64,000 bases of DNA, taken from Toxonevra muliebris (lineage: Eukaryota > Arthropoda > Insecta > Diptera > Pallopteridae). Shown here piece after piece: positions 35,364 through 45,996 of this stretch; position 1 is the stretch's first letter, and every line of letters begins with the position of its first letter. Under the pieces are notes generated by a model, which was given only the letters and a program-made list of their open reading frames with translations, had not been told where the DNA came from and did not search any database. The stretch spans positions 8,198,708 to 8,262,707 of the forward strand of contig OY829329.1 in assembly GCA_963691655.1 (NCBI GenBank). Reading direction: 5' to 3'. Position numbers and translations under genes: made by a program.

Positions 35364-35989
35364 CAATTGACGCTTTCTCATATACACTTTTATTTCATTG
35401 CTAAATATAATATTTATCATTTTGATTCTCTTGATATTCAAATGGTGAAGACCAAATTATTTAGCAATATTTATATCAGCCGCCAGCATTTTAAAACAAG
35501 AAATAAACAATGAATCGAAACCAACTTTACAATGTGAACGATTGTAGTTTCGTTCGAAATAATTTGCCGAAATTACGCAATTTCGGCTCAGTGGGAACAT
35601 GGTATAAGCTCTTATTTTTTACATTTTTAAGCTCAAAATTTGTCTGAAATTTCTCAGCTTTATGCAAAAATCGGATAATGTTCATTTATACCAAAAGGTT
35701 TTCAAAATTCAGAAGTTTCAGATAATTTTTGCTAAAAATTTCTAAAAAACTTATAAACTTTGAACATCTTGCGACACCAATAAACATTATCCGATTTAAA
35801 AAATTCTTTTCGCGTAATGTTTGTATTTGTAAGGACGATAACAGAATTGTGACATTTCTAGTCACGGTCTGGTTTAAAAATAAGTTTCATACATTTTCGT
35901 CTTTAGCCATTTTCAAAAAAAATGTTTAAAAAGACGAAAAAAACTAGAACCCAAAACATTCCATAGGATTACACTCAAAAAATATTTGC

Positions 35990-36635
35990 GGCACCCATAT
36001 CTGAATATACCTATGCCTGAATATCGGTCTGATTTTTGGTTGAACTTTGGACTAAATTTTGTTCTGAATATCGGCCTGATTTTCGGTTTAACTTTAGACT
36101 TATTTTTGCTTTGAGTTCTGGTCTGAATTTTGGTATAATTTTTTGACTGTTTTTAATCCGAACCTCGGTCTGCCGATTTTTAGTCTAATTTTTAGTTTAC
36201 TGAGCTGAGTTTTGATCTGAGATTGGGTCTGAATTTCAGTCTGATTTTGTCCAATTTTTTGACTACTATTGGTCAAAATTTTGTATGATTTTTGGTCTAA
36301 ACATTAGTATAAATTTTGGTCTGGGTCTAGACTTTTTCTTGGTCTGAGTTCTGATCGCATTTTTCTCTTGGAATTTGGTGTAATTTTGGTCTGAATTTTT
36401 GTGATTTTTTATCTAAATTTCAGTCTGATTTTTGGTCTAATTTTTTGATTGTTTTTGGACTGATTTTTAGTCAGAGTTTCGGTCTGATTTTTTATCTGAC
36501 TTTAGACTGGTTTTTGGTTTCAGTTCTGTTCCGGTTTTATAGTTTAATTTTGTTTTCATTATTGGTCTAAATTTCGATCTAGTTTTGGTGGGAGTTTTGG
36601 TCTGAATATCTATCGATTTAATTTATCTGAATCGA
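35990..36635 (+). repeat. Array D: TTTTGGTCTGAA repeats
   Basis: This is a short member of the same degenerate array family, running from about 35995 to 36620. It passes on the right into GAATCGCCACTTCTTGATC; GCCACT may be a decayed CAGTGGCGG terminus on the complementary strand, but I am not sure. The 380 bp before it (35607-35990) contain nothing I recognise. Confidence 0.65.
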
Positions 36636-37890
36636 AATCGCCACTTCTTGATCTCACAAATCAGCGACGATAGTTTGATTCACTATTACCTCACCCCCCC
36701 AAGTCTCGTACACATTTTGAATTACTTCAACCATGACCTTTGGAGTATTTTTAATCCAACTTTAGCTTAATGTGACAAGTCTTTCAACAAGCCAATGTTT
36801 AAGTAAAATGTCTGAAGAAAAACTTCAGCTTCTACTAATGAGGGGCTGAGTGTAAAAGCAGTACAACTTATTTATAAGTTCAGAAAAAATAAAAACAAAA
36901 TATGTTTAGAGCCAAAATGGGTTAAGTTGTTGTGCCGCTTTTGCTCTGAAATAATTGAAATTTCATATGTACTCTTCTAATTTAATTCACTTTTGCCCTT
37001 ATAGAAATTTGAACCCACTTTTGCTCTCAGTTTCTCAGATGCCAAGAGAGAGACACAAGGAGAGAGAGAGTTTTTGTTTTTTTGATAATGATCAAATGTT
37101 AGACTACGAGTCAGTTTCGCAGTGAGAAGCTACTCTGCGATTTGAACTAAAAAATCATAATCGTTGTGGTTTCTTTTCAGTAAATCAGTAGAAATATCTT
37201 CCATTAGAATTTCAGAGTATAAAAAACTGAATCAATAAAAATTCTATAGCCACAATTGTTGAATATTCTCAGAGTTTTTTTTTCACTTTTTCCCCCCTGA
37301 TACTTCCAACATTCTTTTTTAAGAATAAACTTATCAGAAAGCTTTTCCAACTGCATTATTTCAATAAAATATAAAAATAAAAATAACAATAATTTGTAAG
37401 AATTCGCAAACTGCAGCTGTGAACTAAAGTTTTCTCAACGCATACTAACTAAAAAAAAAAAATTAAGCTTCTCTTCCTGTCTTATAAACAAAATGGCGAC
37501 AAAATTTCTACCAACATTTTGTTTTCTATTTTTTCCTATTTTTTTTTTTTGTCTTGCAACAAAAAAACTAAACTTTTCAACACCATTACACTTTAAAGTT
37601 ACAGTTTTTTTTTTATTATTTGTTTAATAAACCCGGCGGCGAATAAGCAAAACAATAAAAACAAATCACTTTTGATGCCAAATTTTTCGCAGTGAAAAAG
37701 TTAGAAGTAAGAGAGAATAAAATAATTTACAAGTGTATGAGAAAAAAATTGGAAGCGAAACTTTTGGCTTTATACTGGTGACTTCGTAATTATGATGCTA
37801 TGATTATGAAATGTGAGAGTGACAGAAAACCGGTAGCAATATTAACATGACATTGTTGGCAGTTTTTTTCCATAGGAAAAATTATTCCAT
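36636..37890. other. AT-rich non-coding DNA
   Basis: I see no gene. GAGAGAGA near 37063-37072 and T runs near 37265 and 37540 are the only named features. Confidence 0.6.
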
Positions 37891-39720
37891 TTTTACTCTG
37901 GAATAATCAAATGTACTTTAAAATACTTCAATTCGATTTGAGATTATTTCAAATTGATTTCAGAATATTTCAGTTGTACTTCAGAGTATTTTATTTGTAC
38001 TTAAGAAAATCAGAATAATCATAATTTTTTATTTGTGCTTTAGAAAATTTCAAATGTACTTCAAAAACATTCGTTTCTGATTTACATTTTTGTAATCTAC
38101 TGAAGTACATTTGCAATTTTCTGAAGTACATTTTGGTAATTTCTTGAAGTACATTTGGAATGTTCTGAAATACCAATAAAATATTTGAAGTACATTTGGA
38201 ATTTTTTGAAGTAAATTTTGGTAATTTTCTGAAGTACATTTGGAATTTTTTGAAGTACAAATAAAATATTTGAAGTACATTTTTGTAATTTACTGAATTA
38301 CATTTGGAATTTTCTGAACAACAAATAAAATATTTGAAATACATTTTTGTAATTTATTGAAGTACATTTGGTATTTTCTGAAGTAAATTTTGGTAAATTA
38401 CTGAAGTACATTTGGAATGTTCTGAAATACCAATAAAATATTTGAAGTACATTTTTGTAATTTATTGAAGTACATTTGGAATTTTCTGAAGTACATTTGG
38501 AATTTTTTGAAGTACAAATAAAATATTTGAAGTACATTTTTGTAATTTACTGAATTACATTTGGAATTTTCTGAAATAGAAATAAAATATTTGAAGTACA
38601 TTTTTGTAATCTACTGAAGTACATTTGCAATTTTCTGTAGTACATTTTTGAAATTTATTGAAGTACATTTGAAATTTTCTGAAGTAAATTTTGGTAATTT
38701 ACTGAAGTACATTTGGAATATTCTGAGGTCGATTTTTGTAATTTACTGAAGTACATTTGGACTTTTCTGAAGTACAAATAAAATATTTGAAATACATTTT
38801 TGTAATTTATTGAAGTACATTTGGAATTTTCTAAAGTAAATTTTGGTAATTTACTGAAGTACATTTGGAATATTCTGAGGTCGATTTTTGTAATTTACTG
38901 AAGTACATTTGGACTTTTCTGAAGTACAAATCAAATATTTGAAGTACATTTCCGTAATTTATTGAAGTACATTTGGAATTTTCTAAAGTAAATTTTGGTA
39001 ATTTACTGAAGTACATTTGGAATATTCTGAGGTCGATTTTTGTAATTTACTGAAGTACATTTGGACTTTTCTGAAGTACAAATAAAATATTTGAAATACA
39101 TTTTTGTAATTTATTGAAGTACATTTGGAATTTTCTAAAGTAAATTTTGGTAATTTACTGAAGTACATTTGGAACATTCTGAGGTCGATTTTTGTAATTT
39201 ACTGAAGTACATTTGGACTTTTCTGAAGTACAAATAAAATATTTGAAATACATTTTTGTAATTTATTGAAGTACATTTGGAATTTTCTAAAGTAAATTTT
39301 GGTAATTTACTGAAGTACATTTGGAATATTCTGAGGTCGATTTTTGTAATTTACTGAAGTACATTTGGACTTTTCTGAAGTACAAATCAAATATTTGAAA
39401 AACATTTCCGTAATTTATTGAAGTACATTTGTAAATTTTGGTAATTTACTGAAGTACATTTGGAATATTCTGAAGTACATTTTTGTAATTTACTGAAGTA
39501 CATTTGGAATTTTCTGAAGCACATTTTTGTAATTTACTGAAGCAAAATTTGGAATTTTCTGCAGTACAAATAAAATATTCTGAAGTACATTTTTGCAATT
39601 AACTGAAATACATTTGGAATTTTCTAAAGTACAAATAAAATATTCTGAAGTACATTTCTAATTTTTTAAAGTACAAACGAAATTCAATAAATATTTATAA
39701 ATTTCTGCAGTACAAATGCA
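37890..39720. repeat. TGAAGTACATTTGGAATTTT array with a 152-bp higher-order repeat
   Basis: The basic unit is about 24-26 bp (ACTGAAGTACATTTGGAATT and variants). In the right half TTCTGAGGTCGATTTTTG recurs at 38721, 38873, 39025, 39177 and 39329, exactly 152 bp apart each time, so about six basic units are amplified together. The left half is less ordered. Because 152 is not a multiple of three, open frames on the minus strand stay short and repeat one another. They are not genes. Confidence 0.9.
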
Positions 39721-40122
39721 ATATTTTGTAAGCATTTTTTTCAGAGACCTATTAGGAACTAAATTCTATAATCAGTAATTTTAATGAATACAATTAAAAA
39801 CAATAATTTAAAATAAAAAGTTTTCTTAATAATTCCGTTGCATTAACAAATACTCGTGAGTTTACCTTATTCAACATTATACGAAAAAAAAGTTTTAAAA
39901 CTTTTACACAAACTCACCTGAAAGAAAAAAGAAAACAGAAATTGTTGGTTAATAATGATAATGTAAAAATTGTAAAAGTCAAACTTAAAAGAAATTTGTA
40001 TAAAAAAAAAAAAATTATTGCAATACTAGTCTGAAAAAAAGTAGATATATACTTGCTTACCCACTTCACTGTTATGGCACTGCACGATGCAGAGTAAAGT
40101 TGAACAAGCACATGAAGTGGAA
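39721..40122. other. Non-coding spacer
   Basis: I see nothing beyond A/T runs. The last eight bases, AAGTGGAA (40115-40122), may be the left target duplication of the next element. Confidence 0.55.
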
Positions 40123-42314
40123 CAGTGGTGGATTCAGAGGGGGAAGAGTGGGGTTAGGGTGAGTTAATAGATCTCCCATTTTTGGGGAACTTGATAATGG
40201 TTTCAAGTCTGATTTTTGGTTTGAATATTGGTCTTAATATCGCTTTAACTTTTCGACTAAATTTTGGTCTAGCTTTAGACTTATTTTTGGTCTAAGTATT
40301 GCCTTGATTTTTGTCTTAATTTTTGGTTATCTATTGCGCTGAGTTTTGATCTGAATTTTTGTCTGATTTTTGGTAAAATTTGTTGACTGCTTTCAACTGA
40401 AACTTTGGTCCGAATATAGGTCTGATTTTTGTTCTGACTTTATACTTATTTCAGGCTTGAGTTCTTGTTGAATTTTGGTCTATATTTTGGCCTTGTTTTT
40501 GGTCAGATTTTTGTGCTGAATTTGAAATAATTTTAGGTCTAACTTTGTGAGTAAATTTTGGTCTGAATTTCGCTCTGGTTTTTGGTCTCACTTTAGACCT
40601 ATCTTTAGCCTGAATTTTGGTCTGAGTTCCGTTCTAATTTTGATCGGGATTCGGTTTAATTTTGGGTCTACTTTTTTGGTCTGATTTTTGACCTAAATAT
40701 CAATCTTATTTTTTGACGGCCTTTGGTTGGAATTTTAGGTCAATTTTTGGACTGAATTTCGGTCAGATATTTTATCTGAATTCGAATTAGTTTTTCGTCT
40801 GACTTTGGAACTAATATCTGAATATCTAATTTTTGTCTTATTTTTGGTCTTACTTTTGTTCTGATTTTTGGTCTAATTTTTGGGCTTCTTTTGGGCTGAG
40901 TTCTCATTTGATTTTTGGTCTGAATTTCAGTCCAAGTTTTGGTACAATTTTTTGTCAGCTTTGGTTTGAAAATCAGTCAGATTTTTGGATTGACTTGAGA
41001 TTTATTTTGAATTATAGCTCGATTTCCGGTTTAAATTTAGTCTCATTTTTCATATAATTTTAGACCTAATTACGATCTGATTTTAGGTATAATTTTTTAT
41101 GGGTTTTTTGTCTGAATTTTGGTTAGACGTTTGGCCCAAAATTTTGATGTAATTTTTGTTCTAGTTTAAGGTTTACTTTTGGGCTAAGTTTTGATATGAT
41201 ATTTGGTTTGAATTTCTGTCTGATTTTTGGTATAATTTTTTGACTACTATTTGTCAAAATTTTATCTGATGTTTAGTCTGAATATCGGCCTGATTTTTGG
41301 TCTGACTTTAGACTTTTTCCTGATCTGAGTTCTGATCGTATTATTGGTCGTAATTTGGTATACTTTTGGTTTGAGTTTTTACCTGATTTTTTATCTTAGG
41401 TTTAGTCTGATTTTTGGTCTAATTTTTTGACTGCTTTTGGTCTGGTTTTTGATCTGAGCTTCGGTCTGAATTTGGATTAATTTTTGGTCTGATTTTGGGA
41501 ATAAATTTTGCTTCGAATATCAGTCAGATTTTTAGCTTAACTTGTTACTTACTTTCGGTTCGAGTTCTGTTCTGATTTTGGGTCTCCTTTTGAGCTAAAT
41601 TTGATCTGGTTTTTGGTATCATGTTCTGTTTGCTTTAGGTCTGAATTTTTGTTTCACATTTGATTTAAATTTTGATTTAGTTTTGGGCTGAATTTGAATC
41701 CAAATTTGGACTATTTTTTGGTTTGAATATTGGTCTGATTTCTAGCCTGACTTTAGACCAATTTTTGCTTTGAGTTCTGTTCTCATTTTTGGTCTAATTT
41801 TGGGTCTACTTTGGGTTGAATTTCTATCAGATTTTTGGCATCATTTTGGTCCAAATTGGTCTTAATTTGGATTAATTTTTTATATGATTATCGGTCAGAT
41901 TTTTTACCTGACTTTAGTCTTATTTTTGGTCTGAGTTCTGTTCTGATTTCTGGCCTAAATTTGGATCTACTTTTAGGATGAATTTTGATCTGATTTTTGG
42001 TATTATTTTCGGTCTGAATTTTGGTCTAAATTTTGATCTAGTTTAGGTTTGAATATCGATTTGAGTTTTAATTTGAATTTCTACTCATTTTTTTTGAATA
42101 TCAGTTTGAGTTTTGGTCTGCTTATGGTCTGAATTTTTAACTGATTTTGGTATGAAATTCGATTTTTGGTTGAAAGTCGATTCAATAGACTGATAAGCTT
42201 TTCGACTATTCTTTCGAATGCTCAAATTTCAAAAAATATTACATTTTTAAAATTTTCCCTTAATTTAAGAATAATCAACATCTCCCACAAGGTGAAATCC
42301 TTGATACGCCACTG
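40123..42314 (+). mobile_element. Array element E: CAGTGG-bounded, filled with TTTTGGTCTGA repeats
   Basis: The left end is CAGTGGTGGATTCAGAGGGG at 40123. The right end GATACGCCACTG stops at 42314; its complement is CAGTGGCGTATC. AAGTGGAA before and AAATGGAG after agree at six of eight positions, a plausible 8-bp target duplication as made by hAT transposases, whose ends commonly begin CAG. Between them, 40190-42180 is a degenerate array of TTTTGGTCTGATTTT units with no protein. The element is thus about 2.2 kb and non-autonomous. It is the best-delimited member of the family. Confidence 0.65.
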
Positions 42315-44570
42315 AAATGGAGTATGTATAGTGAAGTTGCTGCTGTCAGTGCCACTTTACACATGCAGATACCGAATGAAAAAGTAAAAAAATCTACTTT
42401 ATGAAACGTTTGCTTATTGCTGCTGTTGTATTATTACTGTTGTTGTTGTTGTTGCTGCTGCTGTTGTTGCAACTACTCCAGCCTTTGTTGCTGCTGCTAC
42501 TGCCACTGTTGAGCTCTCAAGTTGCTTGCTGCATTGACAATAATTTCTCTAGAGTTGCATTACGTGCGTGTGTGCAAAAATCTAAAATAACCCAGAGCGC
42601 ACAGTAGGGTGCCAACTGTTGTATGGCAGGCAGGCAGGCAGGAAGGTAGTCGGCAATTGTTGCTGGCTGCATGCAAAATATTTTTTGTCAGAAATTATCT
42701 ACAAACGTATTATATACCTAGGTACATATTCTGTTGTTGCAATTTCAGTTGCAATACAGAGTAAAAAGCATTTGACTAAAACTGACAATAACCTTGGCAA
42801 ATTGCAAAAGAGAAGTGAAGTTGTAAGGAAGACGAAGTAGAAGAAGAAGAAGGAAGTAGCATTATGATAAACAGTAACAACAACAACACTTTCAGCAATA
42901 CTGGCAGCAGTAGTAGCCACACAAGAAAGCAACAGCAACAACAGCAACACTAACACCCAAAGTAATAGCAACAGCAACACCAGCAGCAACAACAGTACTG
43001 ACAGCAAAATTATCAAAAGCCAGAATACTATTATATTGTTGGCTGAACTCACAGCAGTTTTGTTGTTGTGTCCCACCTTGCTCGCCCCTTGCAATCATTT
43101 GCCGAGAATGAGAATGTCCTGCACAAATGTCAAAGTTTACTGCAAATTATCGCATTCATTACTTGTTGGTTGCAGCACGAATTGAAGCACACAATGAATG
43201 CATGCACAAAGCCAGCAATGCCAACAACAAAGCATCAGCAACAGCAGCAGTCGGTAGTAGAAATTGTGGTAGAAGTAACTATGACGACAACCTCAACAGC
43301 AGCCGAGTTGGCAATGATTTTACTGCAACATTGCAACGTTTCCTGGGTTTGTTTTTGATTCTGTTTTTTTTTTCTAACTGTACTACAGCTCGATAGCTTG
43401 GATATATACCGAGGTGTTCAAGAGCAGTCGAGTTGAAAAAACCACTAGCATAAAAGCAAGCTAGCAATTTCGGTAAATGCAACAATAACAACAACCACAA
43501 CAACAGGCAGGCAGGCAAGCAAGCAGCAACAACATTAACTACAACGACAGCAATTTGCCCTGCTGTGCCGCCTGCCTGCCTGCCTACTTGCGCTGTGCTG
43601 TGTGTGTGCGTTGCCAATAATGTGCGGCCATGTTGCATTTGGCAAAATTTAAATTTCCTCAACGGAAGTCAATTTGAATGTTAGGCTGGCGGCTGCTCTG
43701 ACGTTGTCGCCATCTCGCCACTATCTGAGTTCAAAGAGCGAGAGATTTTTGCATTTCTATTGTTGTTATTTTTCTTCTTTTTTTGTGTCCTTGTTTATTT
43801 TGTTGTTGATGTTTCCAATTGTTATTGTTGTAGCTAGTGTGCTTCAATGTGTGGCGCGTGAAAAACTTTATGCCATTTCATTTTTTCACGTTGTGCCAAC
43901 TTGTAAATAAGTTCAGTAGGCTCATAATCATATAGCTGCCTTAAATACAACAACAACAAACAGTCTCTTCTTCTGTTAAATTATAAAAAAAAAAAGAGCA
44001 AAAACAAAAACAAAAATAAAAACTGGGCGTAAATATGGCTAAACCGTCTTTAGTGTCTGCAGCAAATTTTATTTATATCTGTGTGAGAATGAAGCGTGAA
44101 ACAGGATAAGCAGGCCAAGTTTCAGCTTTTATATTACTCCTTTGTGTGTGTGTGTGCGTGTGTTCGTTGTTCAACTTAACCATGGTGCAAACAAAACACC
44201 AAAAACAAATAATAATGAGCACAAAATATTAATGCAACAACATATTCAGATATAAAAATATAAACGTGTGAAGAGATATGATCCGATTAGGGTGGCCAGA
44301 TAATAAGAATTTTTGTTGGAAAACAGAAAAACTCATCGACTATTTCGTCGTCTCATATTGGATTTTTAACATGGTTTTGTTTCAGATGAACTGAAAAGGC
44401 TGTGGATGGTTTTATTTGGTGGCAGTTGGAGCCGCCATTTTGATTTTTTTTTATAAATGGTTTTCCAAAACTACCGAAATTATAATTTTATTACGGTTAC
44501 CAATAACCAATTCCCTCCCCCACCCCCGCCTCTTCTACTCTTCTTGAGAACTTAGGGCTTCATCATTTTG
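42315..44570. other. CAG/CAA/CTG-rich non-coding DNA
   Basis: I see no convincing gene. Long runs of TTGTTGTTG and CTGCTG (42420-42510), CAACAGCAACA (42910-43005), CAGCAACAG (43215-43250), GCAGGCAGGCAG (42625-42650 and 43505-43520) and their complement (43568-43585) give glutamine-, leucine- or asparagine-rich frames on both strands. None has a recognisable domain. Confidence 0.6.
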
Positions 44571-44574
44571 TTAA

Positions 44575-45290
44575 TCAATATCGCAACAAAAATTTTTTTT
44601 TGTTATTCATAACCAATATCGCAACCAAAATTGTTTTTGGTTATCCATAACCAATATCGCAACCAACATTTTTTTCGGTTATTCATAACCAATATCGCAA
44701 CCAAAATTTTATTTTGGTTACCCATAACCAATATCGCAACCAGTATCTTTTTCGGTTACCCATAACCAATATCGCAACCAGTATCTTTTTCGGTTACCCA
44801 TAACCAATATCGCAACCAAAATTTTATTTTGGTTACCCATAACCAATATCGCAACATAAATTTTATTTTGGTTATTCATAACCAATATCGCAACCAAAAT
44901 TTTATTTTGGTTATCCATAACCAAAATCACAACCAAACATTCCTTGGTTATTCATAACCAATATCGCAACCAAAATTTTATTTTGGTTACCCATAACCAA
45001 TATCGCAACCAAAATTTTATTTTGGTTAGTCATAACCAATATCGCAAAAAAAAATTTTTTTTGGTTATTCATAACCAATATCGCAACCAAAATTTTATTT
45101 TGGTTACCATTAACCAATATCGCAACCAAAATTTTATTTTGGTTATTCATAACCAATATCGCAACCAAAATTGTTTTTGGTTATCCATAACCAAAACCGC
45201 AACCAAAATTTTATTTTGGTTATCCATAACCAATATTGCAACCAACATTTTCTTCGGTTATTCATAACCAATATCGCAACCAATATATAT
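44575..45290. repeat. 38-39-bp satellite with two palindromes per unit
   Basis: About 18 units of the form ATAACCAATATCGCAACC plus AAAATTTTATTTTGGTTA and a CCC/TTC joint. Two inverted repeats occur in each complete unit. GGTTAY and RTAACC pair around a short CC/TC joint, and CCAAAAT pairs with ATTTTGG around TTT. The TATCGC core between them is the only part not in a stem. Thirty-nine is a multiple of three, so open frames run through both strands (44718-45168 minus, 44944-45267 plus); I treat these as incidental. Confidence 0.9.
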
Positions 45291-45419
45291 TGATCCTTTT
45301 CGAGACCATTGGCCACCGGTAACCTAACATTAGTTTAAGTTTTTTCGGTTTTTGTTAAATTTATATTCATTGAAAACATAATAGATTGCGCTTTAGCTGC
45401 TATAAGCAAAATATGGAGT

Positions 45420-45996
45420 TGCAACCTAATTGATGGCACCAGAGTGACCTAAACAAAAAACATTTATTTTTTTTACATATTTTCAATCGCTCACAATTTT
45501 GTCAATATTTGTCTAAATTCACCAAATTTTCAAAATATTTATTATGAGAAAATTATTTTCCATTTTTTTAAATTATTACTTACTTTCTTTGAAAATTAAG
45601 TTTTGCTATGGGTCACCACTGACCCTAAAATCCTCGATAGAAAATTTTCAAAAACTTTTTACAAAGAAATGGAGATCAGCAAAGGAAAATAAATCTGGAC
45701 TCGGTTTTTGCTCTATCGCTTCTAGTTTTTTTATGGTCAAGAAAGGGTTAAGTCAAGAATTAATAGTAAAAGACTTTGTCTAACTTTAAAAAGATTGTCT
45801 AATAAAAATATACTAAAATAATTCGTAAAAATTCTCATTGAGACCCACGGGGTCGCCGGTGACCCATGAAAGTTCTGGCCTTCAGAGGCGCAAAACTTCT
45901 GCTTTGAGTAAAAATTGTAACAAGAAATGGGAGTCAGAGAATGCGAATCGGGATTCGGTTTTTCGGTATCCGCTCTTACGGTTCCGAAAGGATTAA
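45420..45996 (-). repeat. 246-bp TTAACCC repeat, copy 2 (inverted)
   Basis: On the minus strand TTAATCCTTTCGGAACC starts at 45996 and TTAACCCTTTCTTGACCAT at 45751, a step of 245 bp. Internal phrases CTCTGAAGGCCAGAACTTTC and GACAAAGTCTTTTACTATTA correspond to CCCTGAAGGCCTGAACTTTT and GACAAAGTTACTTAGTATTA in copy 1. The unit carries a near-palindrome, GGGTCGCCGGTGACCC (45850-45866 region), and in the other unit GGGTCACCACTGACCC (near 45608). Confidence 0.75.

Larger units (their letters stand above)
33740..35602. mobile_element. TIR element with a nested mini-me-like insertion
   Basis: The left end CTATGTTCACACTGAGCCGA and the complement of the right end CCATGTTCCCACTGAGCCGA match and extend together through AATTGCGTRATTTCG, about 32 of 35 positions. 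TATA stands on both outer sides (33736-33739 and 35603-35606), a candidate 4-bp target duplication. The interior holds a Myb/SANT-like coding fragment near the right end and a separate nested element. The family is uncertain. A Myb/SANT domain next to a TIR would fit PIF/Harbinger, but Harbinger normally duplicates TWA, so I leave it open. Confidence 0.7.

Noticed and set aside
33740..35602. Firm assignment of the outer TIR element to PIF/Harbinger
   Set aside because: The Myb/SANT-like fragment fits, but the apparent TATA duplication is not the TWA expected.
42401..43662. Glutamine/leucine-rich open frames as exons of a neural-type gene
   Set aside because: Frames on both strands follow CAG/CAA/CTG repeats; no unique coding segment joins them.
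44575..45290. CRISPR-like array, because short units recur at constant spacing
   Set aside because: There are no unique spacers; the units are contiguous and the whole period is repeated, in eukaryotic-type DNA.
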